Assembly (NCBI GenBank): GCA_001949185.1
Contig: BDGG01000006.1
Span: forward strand, 664,827 to 728,826
Direction of reading: 5' to 3'
From: Ramazzottius varieornatus
Lineage: Eukaryota; Tardigrada; Eutardigrada; Parachela; Ramazzottiidae
DNA: 64,000 bases
The number at the start of each line of letters is the position of its first letter. Positions within the stretch are counted from its first letter, which is position 1. The notes under the pieces are model-generated. The model made no database searches. It saw nothing but the letters and a program-made list of their open reading frames with translations, and had not been told where the DNA came from. This document shows, piece after piece, positions 10,424-22,283 of this stretch. Both the position numbers and the translations under genes were made by a program.

Positions 10424-11152
10424 ATGGTTATTCAAATCCAAGGGGTGGACTGGAAAACACAGCTTAGCGTTTGCCTGGGAACCTTTTGCTCTATTGTTGG
10501 TCTGGTCGAAAATGGAAGAGGTTGCGGCCGGTAGGCAGTTAGCTGACGCTGATAAATTAAGTTGTGTGCACTCCCCGTTAGTTTACGCAGACACGTTGAA
10601 GGACGCTTTGCAGATATTACCGACTGCATAGTTTGTTCCACATCCGAAATCTACCCAAGTCCATATGTCGGCGGAGATTGCCGGATGAACTCCTACGCGG
10701 TGAGGTATACAAGGAAGTGCAGCACTCGAGACTTTCTAGCCGGTGTTCTGCCGTCCAGAATAGGATGTGAAAAGACCAAGATGTTCCATACGAGTGAAAA
10801 GACATGTACGGTAAGTCACCATGTGTCAAAAGTACCGAAGCGGGTGTTTTTGCGTGAAAATCAACCTCCGAAAGTGGGTAGAATGGACAGGCAGAGTCAC
10901 ACCAGATTTTGACCCGTCACGTTTGCCAAGGGGAAAACGGCCTTCTGTGATTGGCTTGGGTCAAAATGACCACACATGTTCATCCAACCTCTTTTTGGAG
11001 CTTAATGTCCGCGTACACTGTATTAGGTTAATCTGGAACAGTGTCGTACTCGGACAACAAGCCTTTCTGCTTTGAAGCCCATACCGTTCGGGATTGCATG
11101 GATATTCAAACGTTAGCTGACTCTCCCATGACAATGCCTTCAACGCCACCAT
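10424..11152 (+). CDS. Ly6/uPAR-like protein, copy 2 (partly degenerate)
   Basis: This region aligns with copy 1 at the DNA level from its upstream flank (CTCTGTTTCGTTGCA is present before both) through the signal exon to the last exon. Exon 2 starts at about 10606 with DITDCIVCSTSEIYPSPY and has six cysteines with three-finger spacing (CxxC, then C, C, GCEK, KTC), ending at ACG|GTAAGT near 10811. A relic of the final exon appears near 11088 (VRDCMDIQTLAD), followed by DNAFNAT, which matches the NCNNAT ending in copy 1 with cysteines lost. The signal exon has its hydrophobic stretch in a frame without an ATG. This is probably a diverging or decaying duplicate. Confidence 0.5.
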
Positions 11153-11420
11153 GAAATCAAAGCAATTACCTAGCTATGAATTACACTAAACGCACGAAGG
11201 TAAAATTTGGAGCAGTAAAAAGTTTGGATCAGGCTATTCCGAAACAGCGGAACGAAAGTACTTATGTACGTCTGCAATGCACACCAATGTACTTTTTGGT
11301 GAATTTTCATGAGTGAAGTTTCAGTTGGCCGGCTTTCCAGTCTGATCCAAGCTTTTTACTTCTTGAAACTCTATCTTCGTACGTGTACGCGTTTGATTGT
11401 CATAATTGACATGCGACTGA
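11153..11420. other. No gene recognised
   Basis: Sequence between the second Ly6-like copy and the receptor first-exon relic. I looked here for a second receptor exon (a short block ending DFARG, as in the paralogues) and did not find one. Confidence 0.4.
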
Positions 11421-11792
11421 TTAATACCGACCTCGGGCGAACATGACTTGGAACTCCCGTTGCGCTGACATGGAAGAAGAAAACTGCTTGTCGGCGTAGA
11501 GAGAAGCGAGGCTGGTCGCGGCTTCTGCGGCGGCATCTGGGCACGACAGCAATCCAGGTACGAAATGGCGTGTCAAGGAGAGGTTCTGGCAGACGCGAGG
11601 GTACAGCTTCATGCTATGCTCGATGGCCGTATCGTAAGCTGATCCGGCAATCTGGTAGTCCATGTGAACTCGACCAACGCCAGCACCACCAATGACCATC
11701 ATAATAAGGCGGATGTGTACCGCACTGGCAACAGTCAATCCCGAAAGGACTACGGACAGTTCGAAGAACGGTAAGAGTGCTTGAGGCCTCAT
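11421..11792 (-). pseudogene. ANF-receptor-like first exon, orphan copy
   Basis: The frame starts with a signal peptide (MRPQALLPFFELSVVLSG) and continues DYQIAGSAYDTAIEHSMKLY, then THRHFVPGLL-type sequence. It is clearly paralogous to the first exon of the receptor gene at 13968-17208 (GYEIAGAAYDVALEHSRKLY). It ends at a possible donor near 11440. None of the later receptor exons is found toward lower coordinates. I interpret it as an orphan duplicate of exon 1, although a gene with a long intron or a secreted short product cannot be excluded. Confidence 0.6.
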
Positions 11793-11927
11793 AGCTGTGG
11801 AATAGCGACGATTTACTGTGCTTGGGTGTCCCGGTGGCAAAGGGAAACAGTAACCCTATTCAGTACGATAGAAACTTTGATCAAGACTATAGAAAAGTCG
11901 CAAATTTGCCTTCAGCACGCTCGAAGT

Positions 11928-12076
11928 GAAATCATGGGCCGGGCCTTTTCACTGCGGCGGTACGCAGTGGTACGGAAGCACCCTCCGTACGGTACTGATT
12001 CATACTAATACACTTTCTGACTCTTTGCTACGGTCGAATTCCATTTTGCCGTCTTTTCCGCCTGGTCAATAATTTC
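11928..12076. mobile_element. MITE family B, copy 1
   Basis: The ends pair as GAAATCATGGGCCGGGC and GCCTGGTCAATAATTTC. The interior (CTACGGCGG-like, then GGTACGGAAGCA) is shared with the copy at 13811. About 150 bp, non-coding. Confidence 0.7.
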
Positions 12077-13810
12077 TCTTCCTGCCTGTACGGTAGTTGC
12101 ATCCGTGTTAGCTCGGACTGCCGTTAATATGTGAGCGTAAAGTACTGTGCTGCAGTCGTGATCAAGAAAATTAGTAACTGGCATGCGGCTGAATAAGGAT
12201 TAAGGAGGACACTGTTACTTACTGCATCAGAGTCAAGAATCAGAAGCTCAGAGGAAAAGTTTGATTGTAAACTGGACCAGAAACTGCGGGGACCTAAGAC
12301 TGTATTTATATGTCATCTTCCTCACACGAGCTCAATGATCAACTAGAAGCGGAACTCAGAATACTCTTCGGCCTCGTCTGCAGAAACGGACAAACCAAGC
12401 ACGCATGGTTTCTAATTACGACTTAACGGCTAGACAAACTAAATTCAATGAAGGTGTGGCGCACTGCGGCGCGTGCTTTCAGCAACGGGGTCACTGCAGA
12501 TGCACGTGACGATCAACATTTTTCCTATCCTTAGAGAAGGACAAATTAGTTACAGTTAGTGTGTCATCTGATATGAATACGACACGTGTCAATTATCAAA
12601 CTAATCAACAGAAAGTATCATGTTCTAGGTTTTGCAGAAGGTGTCCGATTCTCCGTTTATACGGTATACAGCGTACAAAGTCCATCACTACCGGTGTAAA
12701 TTTTTTGAATACTTTATTGGTTTGTAAGTCACACACGGGTACTGCAGTCTCGTCAGGAGAACAACTGCTATTGAAGAAATTGAACCTGCAGGGATGCATT
12801 CTGTACATTGGGTTATTGATGCCCTTTTTGTCATACCGTGCGCAAAGTCCTCTGACTGGACAAAGCCAGATGTAACTGCACCATTTTATGGTATCTTGAG
12901 CAGTGCTATAGCTGCAGTGAAGAATCGCATAAGTCAAGATTTTGTAAGATTAAATAAGATCGGGGATTTGCTCCTTGCTCTTATATTTCATATCCATACA
13001 GTAGGACATTTGGGTATCGGCGACCCAATTTGCAGCCCAACCTTTTCAATTCCGAACGACCCTTTTTCGACATGAAGTTATGGACGATGTCGAAGGGCAC
13101 CACTTGGTTAGTATGCCGTACCTCGCCGTGGCTCAAAGTCTCACAAAACTGTGCCCCCTTTGGGCAGATTTTCCCGCAAATTCCGGGGGTGATTACCAGC
13201 TGAGATAAGCCCCACATGGGGTTTTGCGTCCGAACAGATGCATGCGCCTTCTAACGCTTCATGACGTCACTGGGACACCAAAACTTTTTCATTCACAATT
13301 TCGAGCCCCTTCAGATTTTTTCTCACATAGCCACGTAACCACTGGTCAGACGGCCGAATGAACCCCTGTACTGTACTCCTCGAACTCTGTTACACCAGAT
13401 TGCATCAGCAGTTTAACTTTGCTGTTGGGGCCCCAGAACTTTAAAGTCGATTCCTGAACTATTTGCCTGCAGAGCGCCGATACCCCTTTATCGGCAGCTT
13501 TCGAAATAGCCGAGATGTAAGCAGAGATACAGGAACGACAGTGCAAAATTTTACAGAGCTTCTGTCGTTTCACCATTCATTTCACTGTGAGTATAGAAGC
13601 TTCGGGTATTGTGTTGTGGGTATGGACTGTGTACTCTTTATCCGAGAGGCGACGCTGCTTCTTCTGCTTCATGCCAGCGGTCCTCAAGGAATCATCCAAT
13701 AACCACCAAGGTCCAGTGTTTGTGCCCGCTTTTCTGATGAGAAACCTAGTGGTTTGAGCAACCGTCAAACCTTTATTCCTTTACGGTAATAAGTGTAAAG
13801 ACACGACAAG
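12077..13810. other. No gene recognised
   Basis: Lies between two copies of MITE family B. Overlapping medium frames occur on both strands (12561-13075, 13346-13702), but none has family resemblance or consistent splice sites. It may contain old transposon or gene debris. Confidence 0.4.
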
Positions 13811-13965
13811 AAATTATAGGCCAGTCAAAATTATGGACCAGGCTGTCTCACTACGGCGGTACGGAAGCATATACGTACGCGACTAATTCACACTAACACA
13901 ATTTTCGACACTTTTCCACGGTCCAATTTGTATTGTGCCGTCTTTTCTGCCTGGCCCATAATTCG
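13811..13965. mobile_element. MITE family B, copy 2
   Basis: AATTATGGACCAGGC near 13828 pairs with GCCTGGCCCATAATT ending near 13963. It shares its interior with copy 1 at 11928. It sits directly next to the 3' end of the receptor gene. Confidence 0.7.
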
Positions 13966-13967
13966 TA

Positions 13968-16900
13968 CTAGCCCCTAATTTCTCGTTGTGCGTATACTGC
14001 TGACCGATTGATGTAGATGGCAGCAGTCAAGATGACAGCCATAACACCGGCTAATGCCCCAATCAATGCAAAGTGCCTCCTATCTGCAGAACCCGCTCGT
14101 TGTTTTCGATACAGGGGATATTTGCCTGGGGCAAAAAGAGGGAGTACCTTGTTCTTGACATAGCTCATGATGGTAGCCGCATACGGGCACGACCGGTGGT
14201 GGGAAGGTTCCTCTTGGCCAAGTCACATTCCGACAGTCGGAACACTGCTCCAGTCGACCGGACAGGGCATCGTACTTTAGTACGGGCTAGCAATTCCAAC
14301 AACGGCTACAATCCAAAGTGAACCAGTAAACCACATAAACCGAGCTATGCGTACAAGAAAGCGTGATGTATCCGGGTCGAACTGTTTGATCCAAATGTGA
14401 GCCACAGGATAGCCCACTTCAGTGGTTTCCCTGTCTCGAGATGGTAGGCGGAAAGTACGGCTCCAGAAGCGCTTGGCGAAGTCTCGTCCGGATAAGTGCT
14501 CGAGTTCTCCGTAGCTCTCATTCAAAACCTAGCAAAGGCTGGACTGATTAATCGCAACAAGCGCGCGGTATGTATTATATATGCTGTGGCGCAGCGGAAA
14601 ACGAGATGCCGTACTCGGCAAACTACCCTGACCGTTTCGTAAGCGGACAGCGACAAGAGATTATGGCGGAACTGAGGATAGATGGTCCAGTTGTAGGCAG
14701 ATATAGCGCGTTGTGCAATTTCATTGACCATTTCTTCCATTGCTGCCCAGTTTACATCAACGAAAGATACAATCAAGCAGTATGGCAAGATAGTCTTCAA
14801 TTCAGCCGAGACCTGCAACTATACTATAAGTTTAAACGCAGGTAAAGTCGCTGACTGTGGCAGATGGCGCTGGCCCCGCCGAGCCGCTCATGCAAGCACA
14901 AACCATGCTGGCCCACATTGGTTTTCCATGGTAGCTCTTCGAACTGGACGAAGACGGTCAGCGGAAGTAAAATGAGCACCTACGATACACCGAAGACACG
15001 ATTCGGCGACTGAAAAACCAGTTCAAACTGAACCCCCAAAAATGATACCCTCCGCGTTGAATTGCTCTACTTTCACAATAAAAGAAAGCGCCGGTAAATT
15101 AAGCATCTTACGTAGTCGCCGGTCGCAAGACCCATGTTTGCCGATACTTCCTGAAATTCATACTGTACTATTTACAGTTGGTGGGGAACCAAAGTTTGTT
15201 CAGTGTGGGTTTGGTACCATCGGACGTTCGCGAACGCTTATAATTATGGTATAATGAATTTGGACGTACCATGGCCGCTTTGTAAGCCGCCGGACTCGTT
15301 GCAAGCGCAATGACTAAATAAATGCCCCAAGTCTAGCAAGCGAATGTAGTCTTGATTGGAATTAGCAAAAGCGCTGAAGGATACGGACGTACTTGAGCTG
15401 TAACCGATGCATTTCTCCAGCATTGGTCGAATGGTTTCGTTTCTGGACGAATCGAACTTGACCACCAACATGTTGATATCCCCAGATCGCATAACTTTCA
15501 GCCGGAAGGACTGTTGGACGGTAAGGCAAAATATGTCGAGGATGAAGGTGATGGGCTCCTTCTTGTTCTCATCACAGACCAAGGTGAATTTGGTCCATCT
15601 GTACAGCTTCATCACTTCGAGCAGGCTCCAGATGATGTTGTCGAACCCGTTAGAGAACCAGGGCACCGTCGTCGGGAACCGCCGCTTGTCATTGTGTAGG
15701 GTCAATGACGACGTGCTGACAGCAACATCTTCTCATTACGCCGTGCACGATGAGGTAAAAGTAGCGGACTTGTCCATGTGGAATCGTATGGGTACTGCCC
15801 ACCTTACATCCTCATCCGCTGACCATATTTCAATATTTTCTGGTTTACGCGATAGGGAACAGACCTTTATTTACCTACGTATTAATGTTGTCAAACATGG
15901 TAGACACGAAAGAAGAGCGGATTTCCTGAGAAACATCTGCTGGCACGAGGGACAGTCATCACAATGTTGAAGAGTCTCTTTTCGAAAACTCCGCCGATTT
16001 TACCATTGTCGACAAAGTGTTGGCAAAATGCCGATCAATCAATCGATACTCGAGGGCGGGCTCAAGAGGTGGTGCAATCAAAAGCCTTGATTGCCGTTTT
16101 CGGTGCGGTCAGCTGTTCGGCTCGTAAGCGACACCAGGTATTTCTTCACTCTGCCGGTTTCTTCCCGTGATATTTCATGCGATAGTTTAGCCACCTTTGT
16201 GGATGTGCTTTTGTAACAGGAGTTCTAGGATGAGACGCGGAACCAGAGTGAGTGACGATGTTGTGAAGGCCGTGAGGAGGATGAGAGATGACAACGTCAG
16301 CTGGACAAAGATCGGGAAATATTTTGGACACTCGCCGGGCTGGGGAATGACGCTGCTCAGCCGTCGGCGTCTGTGATTGTATGGCTGTGATTTCAGTAAA
16401 GTGTAATCAAGGCTTTTGATTGTACCGCCTCATGAGCCCGCCCTCGAGTATCGATTGACTGATTAGCCATTTTCCCAACCATTGGTCGGCAATAGTAATC
16501 AAATTCAAAATTACGGCACACATGTATGTGTAAAATTTTCAGGACGGACAACTTCATCATGCGATTTTACAAGGACAAGTCCGGCTACTTTGACCTCGTG
16601 CTTCGAAGCTATCATTAACTTTCCGATGAATACCTCAGAAAGACGTTGACGTCTTCTTCTGCAAAATACAAGACAATGCAGGCGCAGAAAGAAAGCTACT
16701 GTAGCAAATTTCGCCGTTGTCGTACCTCGAGCAAAGTCCCCCAAGACGATCCCTTCGAAACCGCATGCTGCGATGAGAGGGAGTACCAAAATGTTAGCAC
16801 AGAGTACGAGCTCGTTCGTCGATAAAGCTGAGTAAAGAGCCCACCTGGCGAAACAATAACTCTGAACCCCTGCAATCCGCCCGTTCTTACGGAGAGGGGT

Positions 16901-17208
16901 AGTTTGTCGTCGTAGAGAGCTCCCAAGCTGGTAACGGCCTCGGCGGCGGCCTCTTGACATGTCATCAACCCGGGCACAAAATAATGGGTCACGGTAAAGT
17001 TCTGGAAGATCTGAGGATAAAGCTTTCTGGAATGCTCAAGAGCCACATCGTAAGCTGCTCCAGCAATCTCGTAGCCCATGTTGTGTCGACCTCCGCCCAT
17101 GGCCATCTCGATGAAGTGTATGTTCAGCGCACCCGTAACATTCAATCTAGCCGTAACGACAAACACCAACAATAGAGATAGAAACTCATCATGTCGCATG
17201 TTTCCCAA
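13968..17208 (-). CDS. Receptor with ANF-receptor ectodomain and no visible catalytic tail (A)
   Basis: Exon 1 (16845-17208) encodes a signal peptide (MRHDEFLSLLLVFVVTARLN) and the first ligand-binding lobe (GYEIAGAAYDVALEHSRKLY). Exon 2 is only 42 bp (16726-16767; CGFEGIVLGDFARG). A later exon (about 15260-15690) holds RRFPTTVPWFSNGFDNIIWS and WTKFTLVCDENKKEP, the second half-domain. Further exon-like blocks lie at about 14640-14820 (VNWAAMEEMVNEIAQRAISA) and 14400-14525 (GRDFAKRFWSRTFRLPSRD), the block matching the nrtFxGvtG motif. The last block (13968-14168) has one membrane helix (FALIGALAGVMAVILTAAIY) and stops 12-15 residues later. Natriuretic-peptide receptors normally continue with a kinase-homology domain and a guanylate cyclase domain; neither is seen. 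It may be a decoy or clearance-type receptor. Some exon junctions were not resolved. Confidence 0.7.
16022..16478. mobile_element. Inverted-repeat element, family C copy 1 (nested)
   Basis: The arms are about 75 bp and run through ATCAATCGATACTCGAGGGC and GCAATCAAAAGCCTTGATTG, with the complement at 16404-16478. It interrupts family A copy 2. A related element at 56106-56592 shares the words GGCAAATCAGTCAATC and CAATCAAAAGCCTTGAT. Confidence 0.8.
16230..16376 (+). CDS. Possible helix-turn-helix fragment inside element C
   Basis: A 48-residue frame inside the nested element reads VSDDVVKAVRRMRDDNVSWT followed by KIGKYFGHSP. The pattern of a basic helix, then Trp/Ile and a short recognition helix ending in a Ser-Pro turn, resembles the N-terminal DNA-binding region of Tc1/mariner-type transposases. 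The rest of a transposase (catalytic DDE/D part) is absent, so if the reading is right this is a remnant. It could also be chance. Confidence 0.3.
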   Translation: MRRGTRVSDDVVKAVRRMRDDNVSWTKIGKYFGHSPGWGMTLLSRRRL

Positions 17209-18186
17209 TTCCCATGCATATGATTACGCGCTATTCGCATACGCTGAAGTCCAGGTGGGAAGAAACTCACGGGAAAGTCTGATCCTGATCGATGCGCATC
17301 AAGGTACGGTTTCCGCTGAGAGCCAACGCCGATCAACTACAGTACTATCCGGCTATCAGGGAACCGACAGCTCTGCAGTAATCCGATTGTTTGATGGGCG
17401 GAAGATACCTGCTAATCTGCTTACAGTGCCTTACGCGGCAAGGCATTAACCCTGAGTTTATTACCTAATTAGCAAGCCTGTGACGAAAGTACTTTACCGT
17501 ACCGCAATTCAGGCTAGATCGACCCGGCTATCTACTACCGCGAGGTACTGTCACTCCCTCGATCAAGTGGATGAGTGTTTCACTGAAGCTGTATCCTCGG
17601 AACTGGCAGGAACAGTCAAACAACCAGATTTCGTTTTTGTCGATGAAGCAAGTAATCCCCTATGAAACCCTCAGTCTTTTCTGGGTCGCGGTGTGCTGTA
17701 AAACGGCGGTGCCCCCCTCCCACTTGCAACCGTAAAATAAAACTCGGGGTCCTCACTCTGTCGAAAGAAACGAAATTTGGTGTCATAGGCAGTTTCACAG
17801 TGTTCTGAAGGAAAAGTTGTGGTCAGAAAGACAGAACGGACATGAGATGTGAAATTGAAGTATAAAATTGAAGTGCCACCTCGATCAACTGAAGTGCCAG
17901 CACGAGGAAGCGTCCGGATGATGACAGGAATGGCCCTACTGTTTCCCCCCATGCCCGTGCCCAAATTCACATCTTACATCCATCATTATTCCATCGTTAT
18001 TGCTTCGCAACGTTTCTGGAAGCTACATCTATCTGAATCAAACTTTGGAAGATAGGAGAGCGTCGCTGGTTTTCTTTTGTACAAGTTCAAAATCCGTTCA
18101 ATTTAGACGATTTACCCTGGACCAACCACGTTTACTTGAATCGCTGAAAGTTTTACAACAGTTTGTAGCAGTGCAATTTTGTTACT
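17209..18186. other. No gene recognised
   Basis: Upstream of receptor gene A. It presumably holds that gene's promoter, but no specific motif is recognisable. Overlapping frames on both strands (17480-17970) do not resemble known proteins. Confidence 0.35.
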
Positions 18187-18580
18187 ATGTGGTTAGACTA
18201 CTCAGCCAACATCAGCAGTCTTTCCTCCGGTGCTCGGTTAACTCGGTATAACGCACGCGATCATCGGTTCGCTTCACGGTATAAGTTTAGTAGCGCTAAT
18301 CGCTCCTGCGTTATGTCTTGTCGCGTTGGCCACGACACCTCCCCTGCCTACTACCTCATTAGCACCTGTCTCTCGGACTTGATGCTGGTAATCTGTCAAA
18401 TACTCGCTGTTATCGAGGCCTACTACGGATATTGATCTCAGCGTACTCACCTGCGGCTCTAACCTGTTCACGCTCTTCTGGGCTACTGGAATTCATCCCA
18501 GCGTTTACATGACTGTAATCTCCAGCTGGGCCTTGTTTTTCCCCTTTACACTATCGCTCGCATAAAAGAACAAGATGAAA
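18187..18580 (+). pseudogene. GPCR-like relic (TM2-TM3 region, frameshifted)
   Basis: One frame reads SPAYYLISTCLSDLMLVICQ, like the second helix of rhodopsin-family receptors (LxxLxxSDLxL). After a one-base shift near 18428 another frame continues LTCGSNLFTLFWATGIHPSV, like extracellular loop 1 with its Cys and helix 3, and ends with a hydrophobic stretch (SSWALFFPFTLSLA). A third frame upstream contains a hydrophobic helix in the helix-1 position. No intact frame spans these parts. The reading rests on hydrophobicity and a few motif residues, so it is tentative. Confidence 0.35.
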
Positions 18581-18899
18581 GCGGTCTTTATCACTAAGTG
18601 TGTTTGGACCAATCTACTGCCTCGACTGATGGCAAGCCGCTCGACATGTTTACTTTGGTATAGAACTGACAAGTAAACTCGAATAATTCATTTTTGGTTT
18701 TTACTTGATGGAGCACGTATGCATACGGCATGGGACCTTGACAGAATATTAAAGTACAAGAGGTGATCAAAGTCAGCTAGAATATAGCTTTGATACTAGG
18801 TTGGCGTATGAGTGAAAAGTTAGATCTAGGATTGGGTAGTACAGCATCCTTCGGGAAATGGCCGATAAAGTCCTGTAGATGTCGGTGGGGTCCATTGAG

Positions 18900-21579
18900 C
18901 TATTGTGTTTCGGTATGTCTCTGTCAGTGGCGAACGGGTAAGAATTGACTCACCAAGTCCATTGGAATGGGAAAGATAATGGTCGAGTTCTTTTCGGCGG
19001 AGATGGTGTTGAGTGTCTGCAGGTAGCGCAGCTGCAGCGCCGCCGGTGAATCGGCGATAATGTCAGCGGCCTCTTTCAACGCCCGTGCAGCCTTCTGTTC
19101 ACCTTCCGCGGCGATAACCTACAACAGGCACCCATCACCAGCTCATTCTGCTACACAGGCAGAAAAACCCCAGCACAACATGGCTATAGTGACACCAAAT
19201 AAATGGGGGAGGGGACGCACTTTGGCGCGTGCTTCGCGTCCAGCTTCCGCTTCAGCCGCCATAGCTCGTTGCAGTTGTACAGGTAGTCGAACATCCTTCC
19301 TGTGGGGATAAAATGCACAAATCATGGAGAATTTCTTACGACAACCCGCTTGCGGCGGCCGGTAGGAAGCCTGGAAAAGAAACGTGGAAAGAATGGCGAG
19401 TGGGGCTTACACTTCCACCCGCTCAACCTTGATACCCCACTGCTCGGTGGATTCGTCCAGCGACACGGACACTGCAGCGCTGATGATCTCTCTGAAGGAA
19501 GAAAGGAAGAAAGGCTAGACTTATCACAGCTCTACGACTGGGCAAGATAATCGGGTACCAAACCTCGTCCTACCTGTCCGAGAGTAGTTCGTGCAGCGCC
19601 TTGGTGCCCAAAACATTTCGTAGAGTAGTCTGCAAAAATAAACATTCTTGATCTTTCTTTGCTCGAACGATCATACCGATGTCTGCCAACATTGGACCAT
19701 TTTGTTTCAGTCTGCAAAGTGTGCCTACTTGAGCAAGAAGTCTGGTGGAATGGTGCACGTTCTCCACGTTAGCCACCTGCGAAATGAGAACTGTGTGCTG
19801 ATTGGACCCGGAAGTAGCCCAAATGGTACGTACGGATAAGGCTGCATTGAAGATCCGGTAATAGACCACTGTAAGTAATTACACAGAAATCGTTATATGG
19901 AGTTGAAGAAAACGGTATCGTTTTCACACGAGGAGGAAACGAAGGGCAGTCGTACCGGCATCTACAGACACCGTGACCTACAAGAAAGCAGAAGGGTTGG
20001 GATTCAGTGACAGCAAGGACCTGACTTCATCCCGTTACTAAAATGGATATGTTATTTCGGCGTGATTAAGGTCCTCGGGGAGATCTGCAGATGAAACACT
20101 TACCGAATCTTTTGTCAGGATCTCCTGTGGTGGAATATCAAACAAGGTACTCCTGCAAAATTAACCACTCAGAGTTCTATCGTAGAAAATAGACGAGAAA
20201 AGAAGGAAGTCTACAATTCCTTCGTACCGAATGTCCACTTTGGTATAGTTTTCTGGAAAACAGTAAACTCTAGTCGCCATTTGGTTAAAGAATTTGAAAA
20301 AATATCCAGGGATGAAGATGGTGTGGATCTCTTTTTACCGATGCAAGGCAAGACGAAGAATATTCCGGGTCCTGACAAATTCACGGAAGAAATCTCAGTA
20401 TCGATCACGATAAATCCGAAGCTTAAAAGTTTTTGTCCGCTTAAGCCATCTGAATTAGATTGGTTTTTCTCACCCTTTGAGCCGCCATGTCGTAATCGAC
20501 CCAGTCTGAAAATAACCGCTCGCTCGTACTCTTGAACAACCTGAAACCACGAGAGAAGATAACTGCTAGTCAACCTCAATGAAAACATTGGGTATACTAA
20601 AAATAGCTTCGTTCAGTTTGCTAGCTTCCCGGTTTGCATTACTCAGTGACGCGTGCGCAATGAGACTGTTTTGTCTAAGCCTACTACGATAAATGATTCT
20701 ATTCCTGACAGTTTCCACTGATGAGGTTGTTGGAGATTCGAGTGATGTGAAGGATCAAATGAGCAAACAAAATAAAGGACAGCTGGGAGAATTTTGGCTG
20801 ACGTAAATGTTTCCGTACCTTGAAGCAGATGCACAGCGAGAAGGGTAATGTAGCGAAGACTAGCAACCACGACAAGACCGTCAAGATCATGGCACATATT
20901 CCCTCATCGGCATTCTCTTCATCTGCAACAGCAAGAAGAAATCACAAGCCTTAACGTTGTCTTGTCATTCTCCCACTCTAATCTTCAAGTGCACTATCGA
21001 TCCGCCGGAAAGAAAGCGTGTCACTTGCGATTCCAACTCAAAGTTGTATAGTGAGTGAAACGAAAAACAAAAGACCGGCGAAAAATGATCAGCCATGACA
21101 TTTTTCTACGATATTCCCAAAACGTAATTTTCCACAAGCCTAAGAAATGTCGTAGTGAAATGTCAAGGCTAATCGTTCCATAATTGTTGTTCACAAATGG
21201 AACGTCTGCATTCTTCCAAGTGGCGCAAACTTTCAGCCGATAACAACGTAGACGTGCGCCACTCAAGATGCGTATGACGTTCAGTTCATTTGCCAACGTC
21301 TCAAGTATTCCTAGCTAATCGTGGGCCAAAAACCCTTAATCGTTTAGGAATGTATCTCTCACCTTGTTTGGGGATGTTGATGTCCGGGTTGTAATGTTGC
21401 ATCGACGATCTCTGCGGTGTAGGTCGCAGTTCCATTCTCTCCGACGAGTTATTGTCCATGGCCAAGTCGTGGGGACTCTGATTCTGGCGCGATAAATGTA
21501 GCGCGCCATGTTGTGGATTGAGCATGTGTGTACCTGCGTAGTAATCGCGCTCACGATGTCCGGAATATCCAGGGTCCAT
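18900..21579 (-). CDS. Stomatin (band 7 / SPFH membrane protein)
   Basis: Fourteen exons join in frame to 333 residues: 21363-21579, 20819-20922, 20474-20540, 20339-20371, 20228-20252, 20104-20152, 19956-19977, 19834-19868, 19729-19776, 19574-19629, 19411-19491, 19221-19299, 18954-19118 and 18900-18920. Features in order: a polar N-terminus, the intramembrane hairpin ([19 protein letters not shown]), then [17 protein letters not shown] and [11 protein letters not shown]. The SPFH core follows with [39 protein letters not shown] and [20 protein letters not shown]. The terminal helix is [20 protein letters not shown]. Stomatins bind cholesterol-rich membrane, oligomerise and modulate channels. 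Unusual points are the very small exons (22, 25 and 33 bp). Introns carry an AAGTGGCGCA hairpin (21217-21268). The last tiny exon is the least certain. Confidence 0.9.
21217..21268. repeat. AAGTGGCGCA hairpin in stomatin intron 1
   Basis: A single hairpin with arms CAAGTGGCGCA and TGCGCCACT separated by about 30 bp. One of the dispersed family described in the findings. Confidence 0.75.
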
Positions 21580-22283
21580 ACTAAAATCGTATACGCTACA
21601 CTGCCACCAGTCAACGGAGAAGACAGACGTTCACAAGGCTATCGCGGTGCAAGAGATAATAAAAGCTGGGCCGCACACTGACGAATTCAAACAAGCTTCC
21701 CTGTCGTTCGATAAATAAATCCCCCTTGAGCTTATATGCAACCGCATGTTGTCATAGCTGTGACGCAGACAACTGAACTCTAGCTTGTCGCTGCACACTA
21801 CCGGGATAATATCTCAAAGCTCGACAGAAATGTTCCATCTGGTTCGAGCTGAAGTGGGCCATGTTGCCGCTCTCCCGCGTCATTGCTGCACGATGCCGGG
21901 AATGCAGCGTACATTCCGTGACGAAATCGATTCGCTTATTGGATCCTCTCACAAAGAGCTTGCTATAAGCCCTCCTTCTAAAGAAAATCGGTGTAATTAT
22001 CGCCATATGAGCAAAAGAATGCCACCGGTTCGTCCGGAGCGAATTCAATCTTATCCGTACGTGCCAGACTTCTGAAGTCATAAGAGTGCTGTGAAGTCAT
22101 GTTTCATGAGATCATCTCCACGTATGTCATAAAAGCCGCACAGTTATCCGACCTTGTCGCGACCAACGTCATGTTTGCTGCATAGGCGGTCAGACTGATG
22201 TCAAATGAAGCTTTCTGAACAAAAAAATAAAGACTTTGAGCACTGGGAATTCTTGTAAATTTTTGTTAAAGATCTCTCGTGGT

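Larger units (their letters stand above)
15747..16600. mobile_element. Inverted-repeat element, family A copy 2, with nested insertion
   Basis: Same family as 2885-3225 and in the same orientation. Its left end is GAGGTAAAAGTAGCGGACTT at 15752; its right end near 16575-16597 is the inverted copy. It lies in an intron of receptor gene A. It is longer than copy 1 because another element (16022-16478) has inserted into it. Confidence 0.75.

Noticed and set aside
12561-13075. Candidate gene between the two MITE B copies
   Set aside because: Three overlapping frames on both strands, no consistent exon structure and no recognised motif.
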